Source: Roridomyces roridus
Taxonomy: Eukaryota; Basidiomycota; Agaricomycetes; Agaricales; Mycenaceae
Reading direction: 5' to 3'
Assembly (NCBI GenBank): GCA_029378245.1
Contig: JARKIF010000027.1
Location: 186,001-250,000, forward strand
DNA length: 64,000 bases
Part shown: positions 33,146 through 43,932 of the stretch, piece after piece
Numbering within the stretch: the first letter of the stretch is position 1
How the letters are laid out: each line of letters opens with the position of its first letter
Program-made: the position numbers and the translations under genes
The notes under the pieces: generated by a model
Database searches by the model: none
What the model was told of the DNA's origin: nothing
What the model saw: the letters and a program-made list of their open reading frames with translations, nothing else

Positions 33146-35518
33146 GCAGATCAAATTCGGATAAATAGAAGGATTATAACTATCACGACGTTGCGCCGTG
33201 CCCTTCCTCCTCATCGCCATCGTTGGTTGCACTCTGGCCACTGTTTCGTGCTTTGATTTTGTGTGAATAGCAGCTTGATAAGAGATGACCGCGTGGGTGA
33301 CTGTACTCGCATCCAGGGTGTCTTGAACTGCGCCAATTCAGAGAGCTTGAAGGTATTTTCTTCGAGAGGGTAACAAGTTGAGCTTGAGAAGTTGAAGTAA
33401 TGACTTGAAGAAGCTGTCTTGGGAGCTCAGCCCTCGAGAACTTGAAGGTTGAGGCCGTGAATGTTGAGGTTGGCTTGAGGTTGGCTTGGGGCGGGAATCC
33501 GGCATCAGAGTCTTCAAGTCAACTTCAAGTTGCAGGTGCCAGACTTGTGAGGGAGGGGATGACTCATGAGGGAGGATGGTGGTAGGAGGAGAAGAGAGAA
33601 CAAACAGCCTGCGCCCACCCGGAGCTTATAAACGGTTCGGCTAAAGAACAATGGCGGTTGAGAACAATGAAGTTGATGGGACGGTTTGGGAACCGAAGGA
33701 ACAATGGCAAGTAAGTAGCCGAAATGAACAATGACGCTGGCCCTGCCAAGTTAAATTAGACTTGAAGGTCGTATTTTGGTGTCGGTGGCGGCCATCCATT
33801 TCTTGAAGCATGCATACACCACTCACTAATAGTCTTGAACTTGCACGCATTCAGCAGCCTTCGCGATGAGACTCTAAAGTAAGAGATCGGAAAGTCCAAA
33901 TTTCATTGACACGGCGAGCTTGAACTTTTGCAAGTGAAAAGGAAAAGAGAAATATCCATACATCCCTCCTGGCTTCCACCAAAGGCCGTTGACGGGATAT
34001 CAGCTGGGAACCACCTGGATTCCAGGTGATTCAATCAGCCCAACAACCACCTGGATCCCAGGTTGGCACAGCCTGGTACCCAGTTCGTGTTCCCAGCGGT
34101 ATCCAGCTGAAACGTTCAGCTGCCACAGGCATGGCGACCATTTTGGTGTGTATCAATTGGTGATCATATTGGCCTGGCATTGGAGCGGCCATCAAAAAAT
34201 GATGATGAGATCAAAGTTGTAGCCCTCCCTCCGAGCTACTGAAGATCCCAATAAAGTTGTGCCTGAGAATATGTGGTTGGTCTGTGAGATTCAAAATACC
34301 GCCCAAAAATCAGCATCATAATGACAATCAACACAAGACGTTCCTCCGCTTCGCTCCGGAAGAAAGCAACTTGAAAGAAATGCCAGAATACGAATTGAAA
34401 CTGTGCATCATCTACTCAATTACGACACAGTTGAGTGCACTAGAGAGATGGAATCAAGATGGAACTGTTATGAATACTGCACTTCTGTAATATCTTTGTA
34501 CACAGCGCCGAAAAAACGCTCTCCTTGAGAGATGGCAGCTCTACGAAGGTGCGAGCCAGGGAAAGCAGTGATTAATCGACGGATACTCACAGCTCAGCCA
34601 CGACCTACACTCTGAGCTGTGCGCCGCCCACCATCATCCCCGACTGCGGCTCTCAACCGGAACCCGCTCGGCACGGGTACTGGGCCTACATGGAGAGGTC
34701 AGCGTGGTTTGTGGTCGAGGAAGTTCAGTGATGTGCGCACCATGATGAACAACTGGAGCTGGAGCAAACGGTCGTCGGGAACTGGATTGTGGCGGGATTG
34801 GAAGTTGTTGGGTTATCTGACTCGGCTACTGCGTCGCCCGAGAGCCGGCAGCAGTCGATGGGAGAGTTCTGCAAGTACACGATGTAGGCCACCAGGACTT
34901 GTTCAGGTTGAAATTGAGACTTCTGTGACGCAGCAGGAATTTGCCTTGAAGGTGTAGCTACGTGCCGCAGGCTCAACCAGTTCACATTGACCATCCCATA
35001 GAGAAGTCGGCCAGTACGATAGGCAGTGGAAAACAACAATATCGGCGGCAGTGGCAACATCCACCAGAAAGAGAGGGAGCAGAGGAACCAAATGGATGGG
35101 AGGAACGACAGGGGACTGGCTTCCAGTGGAATGTAGTCGAGAGACTTCAAGAGAAGGTTGAAGATTGCCGAGCAGTAAGAGGAACTGTGCAGAGGGGAAG
35201 GTAGTGCGGGGAGGAGGAAATGATTGAGAGTAGCAATGGTTGGTCGTTGTTGCCAGATTATATGCTCAGACTCTGCCGGAGAGACGCGTCATCTTGCCGC
35301 TGAAAGCTGTTGCGCCGGCAGAAGGGATTTTATCAAGAGCTGTATCGGAGCTGTAGAACTGTCAACTGTGGAATGATGGATGAAACGGTGAAGATCCGGA
35401 GTTGAGGGGAGCAAGCCCAAATGGGGATTGAACAAATAAAAGACCAATGAATCGCGAGCCATTTCGTTAAAGAACGGATAATTGTGATTTGAGAGCAGCT
35501 CACCAGGTAGATATACAC

Positions 35519-35640
35519 AGACAAGAACCTACTTGTATGCTTGCGTAGTCTATATGTAACACCCTCCCTTAATCTTCCACTCATGTGTCCTTTTGCTCTG
35601 GGTTCAAACCCCGGATATGTCTTTTTTTTCTGCCTTGTTT
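35519..35640 (+). repeat. tRNA-derived SINE-like fragment
   Basis: B-box-like GGGTTCAAACCCCGG at about 35600, preceded by TAGTCTATATG (A-box-like, 35546) and followed by a run of eight T. The spacing is too loose for a tRNA and no cloverleaf can be drawn. Confidence 0.4.
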
Positions 35641-37486
35641 TCCTGTCCTTTTTTAATTGCTGCCATACTTTCACAACATGCATCATTATAACTCCAAAGT
35701 CTGCAATGTGTTACAATCACAGGAAATAGTTGAATCCAGGTTGAATCCAACCACTGATTGGCAGCTGTCAATCCGGAGCCACAACGCTTTCTTCCCAAAA
35801 AGGAAGTTTTGGCAGTTTGGAGTGCATTTGAGAAGACTCTTTACTCATTGGGCTGAATTCTGCCCAGGCATTGAAGTTTCAACCATCTTACATCCTTTGG
35901 CTTCCATTGGAGCCCTACAAAGGGTAACCAAGAGGCTGTATGGGTTGTATAGTGATCACATTTTTCCACCCAATACAGTATCTGCTATTGTTGCTCAAGC
36001 CTTGAGAGCCTTCTCCATGGTGCTTCTACAGATGTTTCAATGAATTTTATGTGTCAATACCAAGCACCAAAAATGATGTGGAGGCATAGCTGGTGCATCA
36101 ACCCAGCTGGTGATGCTGTGGTATGTGCTGATAGAGTGACTATCCTGTCTGATCCCACAGGCTGTGGGCTACCCAGAAGCTCCCCAACCTCGAATTTGAT
36201 GTCAGCTTCATGGTGCTTTCTCATGCCATAGGGATACTTACACAATTTGGGTAAAATGAAGTCTGCCATACATTTCCTCCTGTGCAGTTGCTGTGACCAG
36301 TCCCATGGCCTATTAGGCATTCAATAGACTTAGATCACCTGTTTGACTCAAGAAACCAAAGATTCAGTGAGGTGTAGCATGAATTACAACCAACATCATT
36401 TTGCACTGATGCCACAAATTCACCCTCTGGAAGGTTATGGAGCTCAAATTAGGTGCTCAAACCTGGGTGGAGTATGATATTTCTGGTCAAGACATACATT
36501 GGAAGTGGAAAATGCACAGGTTGCATCTGAATGGGTCATGGGGTGTTCGGGTTGTAGGGTAAGATTTTGGCCATTTGCTCGGAGACCACTTGAACAGAAC
36601 TCTGTCAATTCTTGACCAAATCTGATAAACCAAAGCATCTTCAGGATCCTGTAGGTTCACTGTGCCCGTTTTCAGTCTCCAATCCGGTCTGAATGGTCTC
36701 CTTGGTGCTCATTCAATCAATTGATCTAGAAATGTATGTCCATGAAACTCATGTTTATCACTGCATTAACTGGTGATCTTTGGCTCCAGATCGTACCTGG
36801 GAAGTTCAGAATACGTCCTGAGCCATGGGAATGACCTGGAAGATCCCAGGGCAGATGCAATGTAAGCACCAGTCTTCCCCAGCCAACCTCACACAGTATC
36901 CCTGTCTGTGGGATACTGTCCAGTTCAAGGCTACTCAAAAATGGTAGTGTGACATTTACTGCACTTGAGAAACAGTAGGATCAGAAGTTCTGTGGATTCT
37001 ATCAGGGTTATCATTGAGATCAACATTCTCACTGAATCATCCACAGGGCACCTTGAGAGCATGTGTATCCTAGCAAAATTAGTTAGGGCTCATGGTTACT
37101 CATGGCACTAGTCATTGGAGGTATTAAGTGGTGATTGGAGAGCTAAAGTGCAAGTCATATCAACAGATCAGCCAACCACAGTCTATTTCAGCAATTAGAG
37201 CCCTGAAACAATGACATTGGATACTCAGATGTCTTCAAGCATGCATAAATGCAATAGAGGAAGGATCCTCTGGTGCAAATTCTCCCACACAACAACACGG
37301 AAAGCGTGGGAAGGGCACAAAGTCGAAAATTTCCTCTTTGGGACAAAAGCGTAGTGGCTACATTCAGAATTGCCCATCAAACTCAGATCAAACTTCAATA
37401 GCAGTCAGTGTGGGTGAGAATTTTAGCTTTCAACTCAAATCTGTGTAGTTGAGAGATGGTTTGGGCTCATATCCAATAAAAAGAAC

Positions 37487-37602
37487 AGAAAAAAAGAGAG
37501 GGAGGAGGATTGAACCCGGGAGCTCCAGCAAAAGGAGAATCAAATAGAAAGAGCACTATACAAGTAGACAAAGCAGACTATGATATGGCATGTGCGGGGA
37601 GG
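37487..37602 (-). repeat. tRNA-derived SINE-like fragment
   Basis: On the minus strand a B-box-like CCCGGGTTCAATCC (37507-37520) with an upstream TAGTCTG (37574-37580) and a downstream T7 run. Same order of elements as at 35.5 kb. Confidence 0.4.
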
Positions 37603-38927
37603 ATTGTATCCATGGGCTCAACTGGAATCTTCCCTTATAATAACCCAGTCCATTCAAAACACCGTCTCCTCCCAGCAAATGTGAGCATATGATTGGCAGA
37701 TGACTTCAATATACTTTTGAGACACTTTATATTGGAACCTAGTTGAAAAGACTCTGGTTTGAAAAAGTATTTTGCATTTTTCAGGCCAACCAAGCATTTT
37801 GAGCTAAAACATATGTTGACAGCTCCTGTAGCCGTGAATCAGCTCTATAACTTTGATTTTTTTGATGCAATGATGGTGCCATGTATGCCGGATGTGTGCA
37901 TTCTGATGGGTTGCAGTTGGGATTGATGGTTGATTATCTATATCAGAAATCCAGTGAAGGCCTGATACCTGCAGTGATTCCCGAGCCATATATGCCATAT
38001 ATAGGCTCTCCGGTGGCTGTACGCCAACTAGTTGGACACTTTGCAAAATAGCTGTCTATTACATAGTGTGGTTTTTTGCAAAACATTTACTGTACCAGCT
38101 GGCCCTTCTTCCACTTCCCACTTGGACCCTGTCCTTCCTTGCCTCCACCCTTCGCCCAACAGTCAGCCTTGACATGTCCTTTCTTGTGGCAGTTGTAGCA
38201 CTCCACGTTGGACTTTGGCGCGCCGCCGCGACGGCCGCCATTACCGCGATCACCTGCTGTGAACGCAATGTCGTTGTCATCCTTCTTGGATTTCTTCTTT
38301 AGACTGCGGCGATCAGCCTCTTCATTGAGGCCACGGATGAGATCATCGGGAGACAGGGTTTTACCGAGTAGAGTCGAGGTGGCCGTGATGGCCGACAAAT
38401 AGGGATCATATGAAAGGGGAAGGGAGCCGAGAATGATTGCTGTAAAATTATCATCTCCAGGATCGGCGGTCATACTAATTAAATCAGTCCGAAGCATTTG
38501 AAGCTTGACCAGATGTGCTCACACATCATTTCCCTCGGTGCAGCGCTCATCCTGTAGCCTGCGTCGCAAATCCACCGTAACCATCTTCGACTTGATCTCA
38601 AACTCATCTGACACCTTCTTCCATAGTCCCGCTGCCTCCTTGATATCCTTGACGCGCAAGAACAGTGCATCAGGAATGGCACTCGCGATAGCCTGTTTGA
38701 TTATCGCCTGGCCCGACTTGAACACCTTCGCCTCCTTCTTGTAAGCCTCCATTGCCGCAACTTCGGCGGCAGTCGGACTACTTGACATCGGAGGTGCCGT
38801 GGGTGCCGTGTGAGTGGCATCCAAATGATCTGCCAAGCCGGCAGCATCAGCGGCAAATTTGAATCGGCTCTTGAATATGCTCCAGTTCGAGCCGTCGGCC
38901 TCGCATTTGGGTACACGCAAGAAGTAG

Positions 38928-39847
38928 GGCTCTGGTGTCATATGTGGAACTGATCCAGGCCCGATTTGGTCTGGCCAGGACACATTTGGCCTGGCAGACA
39001 GCGGCGACCAACGGCAGGCCCATTTAGGCCTGAGGTACTCCCACAGCTGTCTCCCGCTTCTGCTGCCCAAATCACACCGCGGTTTTAAGCATTTGTGGGC
39101 TCCTTTGTGTGTAGATAAATGCTGGAAACATGTATACCCCAAACTAATGGCACCCCAGTGCCGCAGGCCCGAAAAAAATGGAAATTATCCCACTGTGATG
39201 TCGCTGTGATAGCTCTGTCCTGCGGCATTCTCACGCCAGGATTGCGGCCATTTTAGAGTCGTGTTGGGGTCTCCCGGCTGTATAGAATACCATGGGTGCC
39301 TTCTTGACTCTCAGGGAGTGCCGCAGGCCGGAAAAATCAGTTTCTGTTGGGTGTGTAAGTAGTACATGGCACAAAGAAATTTGAAAAGCAAAATGAAATC
39401 TTTTTCCAGCATTCAACTGAGCCATGGGTAGGATACTTACAGCTCACTGGCCGCTGAGGCGGGATTCATAATGGTTTGAAGCAAGCGAGATCTCATGGTT
39501 CAGGTCTTGTTTGCTTCAAACCTTGCTCAAACTCATTGCATATCAATCAGGACCAGTTCAACCGGGTGTGTGAGATCCACAACAGATTGAGAATGAAGGA
39601 AGCGGGTAGGTAAGATCTCAAGTCAATGAATGTTGTATGGGCCATCAGGGCGGCATAAGAAAAATAAAAACACTGGCGGTGTTTGAACTGCCGCCTGGAT
39701 TAGCTGAGACATCAAAAAAAAAAAAAAGATCAGGAACAATAACCAGTAGACTAAACAAGAGTTTTTGAGAGTTGCTCGAGGCTATACCGTGGACTTTTTG
39801 AACATTTTTGAATATAATTTTTTTGTTCCACATATGACACCAGAGCC
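38928..39847. mobile_element. 920-bp TIR element inserted in gag
   Basis: Perfect 23-bp terminal inverted repeats beginning GGCTCTGGTGTCATATG (38928-38950 and complement at 39825-39847), flanked by the 8-bp target duplication AGAAGTAG (38920-38927 and 39848-39855). Removing the element plus one duplication restores the gag frame exactly, confirming both ends. The 8-bp duplication suggests hAT-like mobilisation, though the terminus is not the usual TAGNG. No transposase; contains an A14 run and a tRNA-like segment. Confidence 0.88.
39670..39755 (-). repeat. tRNA-like (SINE-type) segment inside the 920-bp element
   Basis: Minus strand GGCAGTTCAAACACCGCC resembles a B-box and T-arm; TAGTCTACTGG (39743-39753) lies upstream. 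A T14 run lies between them, so it is degenerate. Confidence 0.35.
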
Positions 39848-39940
39848 AGAAGTAGTCACTCAATTTAGAGTTGGGCGTGGACATGGTGTCAAGATTAGAT
39901 TAGTCGTGTGAACAGATGTATTTGTGGATGCTTAGTCAAG

Positions 39941-39956
39941 ACCGGGGCCCATAACC
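39941..39956 (-). other. Copia primer-binding site
   Basis: On the element's strand GGTTATGGGCCCCGGT directly follows the 5' LTR. With one mismatch it is complementary to the anticodon stem-loop of initiator tRNA-Met, the internal site used by copia-type elements that prime with a half tRNA. Inference from a remembered tRNA sequence. Confidence 0.55.
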
Positions 39957-40158
39957 TATTGAATGAACGGACTCAAAAGTGGGGGAAAACTTGTTCATAC
40001 TACGAAAATTTACAGGCCTTATATACTACTCGGGTACTGCGGAATGATGGCCTGCGGACTGTGCCGCAGTGCGAACTCTCTACTGTCTTGTCCGATATTT
40101 CTCCGAGGTCTTTCCACCAATCCCAGCAGATTCCAAAACGAGGTTTGCTTTCCCAACA
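39957..40158 (-). repeat. 5' LTR of the copia element
   Basis: Intact 202-bp LTR, identical to the 3' LTR after MITE removal. Followed by the target duplication ATATG at 40159-40163 and then the native 3' end of monooxygenase copy 2. Confidence 0.92.
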
Positions 40159-40529
40159 ATATGTTCGTCGGTTTGAAATGATTGTTCGATTTTGTGTACG
40201 CCGATCATGCGATCACGGAGAATTCAGCACGAGCATCAAATTCTGATCTTGTCTGCATGCTCTCTTCCAGAACCGTCACAACCACATGCTCCAGGATCAC
40301 GCATAGCAGTTGCATAGCAGATAGCAATGCTGAAAGGGTTCCGGTTCCTCTGGTTACCTTCGGTGCCCTGGAGTCTCCTGGAGTGCCCTGGATTCGTCCC
40401 AGTTTGGTGACCAATGCGCGGTCGCCGGTGAAAAGCACCCAATGGAATACGCAACATACGTACTACGCCCGTGTGTGACCTCGGCTTCTCGTATATATAG
40501 TGCTTCCGGTTTCATCTCCTCTTCTTAAC
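40159..40529. other. Displaced 3' flank of monooxygenase copy 2 and GH16 promoter
   Basis: Begins with ATATGTTCGTCGGTTTGA, the original end of the monooxygenase reading frame and its stop, separated from its gene by the retrotransposon. The rest leads to the GH16 gene; TATATATA at 40492-40499 lies 31 bp before its ATG and is the likely TATA box. Confidence 0.6.
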
Positions 40530-41737
40530 ATGCCTTCCCTTACTCTCAACTTCCTCGTCGCTCTCGCGATCTCTGGAGTGCAGGTTACTGCCCAGAACTG
40601 TGCTTGTGGGTACAAGGACTCGAGTGGCCATGTCTGGGTACGCCGTGCGCCATCCATATGTGGCTTCGCAAAACTCAACGTCGTTTTGCACAGCGGGAAG
40701 CTATCATCTCGACCTTCACACAAACTGCGGGCGCTCTCGCCGCAGTCAACAACGACTGGATCATCGCTACGGATTTCGAAGCCCAGGGCGGCACTGCGAC
40801 TGCCAACATCCAATACACCCAAGCCAACGTCTTTGAATACCAAGACGCGCTGGGATTGAAGGCCTCGGCGTACACTGGCGGCGGCTCTGTCAATTGTGCC
40901 GAGATTTTCACCAACAGGAAAGATATCCTGTATGGGTCGTTCAGGATGCGGGCCCAGGTGCCTTCGGTGCCGGGTGTCGTCTTTGGTTCGTTGCATTACG
41001 GCTACAACTACAAGTTTCATCTCTATTCAATTCTAAATCCATTCACAGGTTTCTTCACGTATATCTCCGACACGCAAGAACAGGACATTGAATTCCTTTC
41101 GTCCGATGTTGACTACTACCAGCAAGTGCATTACACCAATCAGCCTGGGTCCTTGAACGGCAATACGGACCCTGATGCTGCCAAGGTGGGTGCTACGCCC
41201 GCCGGTCAATCAATCGACTCTAACGCCGTTCGGCCGCGCAGGATGTAACGATTCCTGGGGCTGATTTCACGTACGTAGGAACAAGGCGCAGACTGCATGC
41301 CCCATCTTACTCGGAAATATTCCAGGACCTTTGGTGTCCACCGCTTTGATTGGCTTCCTACGCAGACCGTGTACTCTTACGACGGATCGGGGCTCACGGT
41401 CAGACTTTGTCCAATTCCAGAGCTGCTTAGTGCTGATCGGTATTCCTTGAATTTTCCCAGTCACAAACCATTATCTCCAAAAACGTGCCTACGACTCCGT
41501 CGGAATTCATTCTGAATGTGTGGAGCAACGGCGATCCGTGAGTCCCTTCGCTGGTATTTCTTCGCCAGCTGGATTGAATTTATGTACTCTAGTGGATGGT
41601 CCCATGGTCCCCCGACCGCCGACGCCATCGCCACGGTGCAATACGTCAACTTGTACTTCAACTCGACGAGTTTCTCTGTTACGGCGTTCAACTCTGCCTG
41701 CAGTGCGGCGGGGAATATCGCTCCTTGCAGTGTTTGA
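40530..41737 (+). CDS. Secreted glycoside hydrolase family 16 (beta-glucanase-like)
   Basis: Predicted extracellular endo-beta-glucanase or related wall-active hydrolase. Seven exons: 40530-40637, 40694-40985, 41049-41185, 41242-41270, 41326-41398, 41461-41537, 41593-41737; 286 residues. Signal peptide MPSLTLNFLVALAISGVQVT, cleavage likely near residue 21 (VTA-QN). Catalytic motif EQDIEF at 144-149 fits the GH16 E-x-D-x-E pattern (E144 nucleophile, E148 acid/base). Flanking TFTQTAGALAAVNNDW, FGVHRFDWLPTQTVYSYDG and PSEFILNVWSNGDPGWSHGP match the jelly-roll strands. Two cysteines close to the C-terminus (ACSAAGNIAPCSV). Substrate (beta-1,3, beta-1,3/1,4 or beta-1,6 glucan) not decidable. Intact, between the transposon nest and broken F-box genes. 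Confidence 0.88.
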
Positions 41738-41814
41738 GGTTCAGTCGTATTATTGTAAAGCGAATCGACTGTCAGTACGACCGAGATGTAATGGGGATTC
41801 AAAGACAAAAAAAA

Positions 41815-42765
41815 CTATTTGAGAACGACAACGTCCAATCCACCCTCGAGAACCTTCTCTGGAAAATCCCATTCCCAGCGCATGTCAGAACGAGTCCATG
41901 CGAACGGTGGGATTTCTCGCGGCAAGGACACTGTTGAAATTGGACATCTCGACGCTCTTGTTGTGGCGGATAGCCAGAGTACGAAGGTTTGGAACGATCT
42001 CGTTCCTTGCCAAGGCTTCCAACAAAAGAGATAAATCCCACGGGTCGCAGAAGGATATATGCAGTCGCACAATGTTGCTTGTGACAGGAGATTTGAGGGT
42101 TTGGATCCAAAAGGTCGTGTTATCGCTTTGTCGGATGCGTAGGTGCTCCAAACGACATGGCGCACTCTCATGAAGGTTGTAATGGATCCTCCGTCCTGCC
42201 CGATCGCGAGGCGCTCGATCATATCGAGCTTCCTCAGAATTAGTCTCGGGACCAGACTGTAAATACAACTGACGATGCAAGCATGTAGTTTGTACCTCAG
42301 AATTGGGGCGAGCAATTCGCTGAAAACGAGGGCGGAATGTTTCAGCTGGAGGGATGATTTCGGAAGTCGTGGACGAGTTCCAGACGAGTTCTTTGAGAGC
42401 GAGCAGGGAGCCGGCCACATCTGCGTCGAGAGGCAGGCCCGGGGTAAGTACACATTGCCTCCCAGAGGCCAGAAACACAATTTACGAAGCAGCGGATAGT
42501 GGCATTTGGCGAAAAAAAGCAAGCTGTTTCTCAGTAAAGAAAGTAATTGCCTCCCACTGAGCCGCCGCTGTAAAGAGAACATCCATGACATCGAGCATTG
42601 TTGGCCCGGCGGCGAGCGGGCGAGCTGGATGGAAAGCGGTGCGTGACGTGCACGTTTTGGTTGCAACGAGTCCTGCGTATTCCAGGTCAGCGACATTTCC
42701 ATGGGCACCGATGGACGTATTTCGAACAGAGATTGAGAAGGAAGAGGAAGAGGGACGAATCAATT
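41815..42765 (-). pseudogene. F-box gene copy, F-box deleted and frameshifted
   Basis: Minus-strand relative of the second F-box subfamily. Its 5' flank (GAAGGAGAAGAGGG-like purine tract on the complementary strand, then a TACGTCC intron start) matches those at 42.8 and 52.8 kb. Right after the intron acceptor the sequence jumps to KRARHAPLSIQLA, so the coiled coil and F-box are missing. The rest is spread over two frames: DVMDVLF.AAAQWEAITF, LLRKLCF, then SAPCRLEHLRIRQSD and NLRTLAIRHNKSVEM in another frame, ending WEWDFPEKVLEGGLDVVVL. Head-to-head with the next copy. Confidence 0.8.
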
Positions 42766-43932
42766 AATCACGGACTCGTGAGGCGCGTTGATCCGCCTAC
42801 ACGTGATCTTTCCTCGGCTTGTCCTCCTCCTCGATCTCGCCGCTCGAATGTGAGTCCAATCCTCGATGCTCGTGGATACATCAGCTAACTCACATACGTA
42901 GGACTTCTTGCCACTCTTCTTGCCCTGCCCATTGTCCCGCGACTCTACCATTGCAAACCCCGTTTCCTGAGTTCCTTTCCAGCAACATCGCACCTTCCAC
43001 CGATGCCCAATCTGCCATCATCTACGAGGCCATTCAGACAGCAAGAATGGATGCTTCTCGCGTCGAGACCGCCCTCTTGCAATTGAGCGCGCGGCGATCA
43101 GAGCTGAATGACTTCATTCGCAAGAACTCGTCTATCCTGTCAGTGCGTCACCCATCCGTCGTTTCCCTGCCGAGATCCTCTCGCAAATCTTCGACCGCTG
43201 CGTCCACCCCAAGGATACATTTAATCCCCGTCGTCACGCTGCTTGGGTCGTGGCCCGAGTCTGCCGTCGATGGCGCGCCATCGCGATCGACACGCCGGAG
43301 CTCTGGCGCCATTTCGTCCTTCAGGACAGTCAGTTCCCGCAGACGTACCTGAGGAACTCGGTGAAGATGCAACTACAACGTGGCCGTCACGCACCGCTTT
43401 CCATCCAGCTCGCCGCCGGGCCAACAATGCTCGATGTCATGGATGTTCTCTTTGCAGCGGCGGCCCAGTGGGAGGCAGTGACTTTCTCTACTGAGAGACA
43501 GCTCGCTTTTTTCGTCAAATACCGCTCCCCCTATCCGCTGCTACGAAAACTGTGTTTCCGAGAGCCAAAGTTAACGATGCGATTCGGAGCTCCATCCCAG
43601 CCTCTGGATGCTGACATGGTCAACTCTCTCCCCGGCCTAACGGATCTCGTCTGGGACGCACCCAGATTCCCTAATCAGCTGCCCCTCCCATGGGCACAAT
43701 TGAGCTTGTGCGAGCTTCGTCGAGTTCGCATAGCAGATGTCCAGTGGATTCTTTCCTTCCTCCCGCCTACCACTCACGTCACTGCAATCGACATCGGCGC
43801 GGGGAACCGCCCATCGCTGATCGCAAAAGAGTCGCAAATCCAGTCCCTCCGGCTCGAGCACTCCAGCATCGTTCTCGTCGCCCTGACCGCTCCGATGCTG
43901 AAGAAGCTCGATATGGACGCGCGCACAAACCA

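Larger units (their letters stand above)
31167..38092. mobile_element. 6.9-kb terminal-inverted-repeat element inserted at the gag/pol boundary
   Basis: Ends carry an imperfect inverted repeat of about 65 bp (31167-31231 and 38028-38092, roughly 86% identical by eye): CAGTA..T.TTTTGCAAAA, then ACTATGTAAT.GACA, ending TGTCCAACTA. Flanked by a TA on each side (31165-31166, 38093-38094), as for Tc1/mariner-like insertion. On its two sides the retrotransposon gag sequence resumes (GKWKKGQLV to one side, WKGKGRGR to the other). Only short unconvincing open frames inside, so it looks non-autonomous, and it is very long for a MITE. It contains two tRNA-like (SINE-type) pieces and another nested inverted-repeat element. 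Confidence 0.75.
38087..39884 (-). pseudogene. Copia gag, interrupted and with an in-frame stop
   Basis: Starts MSTPNSKLSDYF at 39884. The frame is split by the 920-bp element but resumes exactly (FLRVPKCEADGSNW) when that and one target copy are removed. Continues with WSIFKSRFKFAADAAGL, then KKVSDEFEIKSKMV, to RCTEGNDV, a TGA at 38519-38521, then in the same frame AHLVKLQMLRTDLISM, LPLSYDPYLSAI and the CCHC knuckle CYNCHKKGHVKADC. The stop replaces what looks like an Arg codon (CGA to TGA is a CpG transition). Nucleocapsid-forming protein, defective in this copy. Confidence 0.82.
26323..40158 (-). mobile_element. Ty1/copia LTR retrotransposon with three nested insertions
   Basis: Minus-strand element. 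LTRs 26323-27119 (interrupted) and 39957-40158 are both 202 bp once the nested MITE is removed and read as identical base for base, beginning TGTTGGG on the element's own strand. Polypurine tract GAGGGGGAG next to the 3' LTR, primer-binding site next to the 5' LTR, gag with a CCHC knuckle, then an acidic segment and a long intact pol in the order protease-integrase-RT-RNase H, the copia order. gag carries an in-frame stop and two insertions, so this copy is unlikely to be autonomous now. Identical LTRs imply recent arrival. Confidence 0.93.

Noticed and set aside
35600..35640. Possible tRNA gene
   Set aside because: B-box present, but no acceptor stem or cloverleaf can be drawn; better explained as a SINE-like relic.
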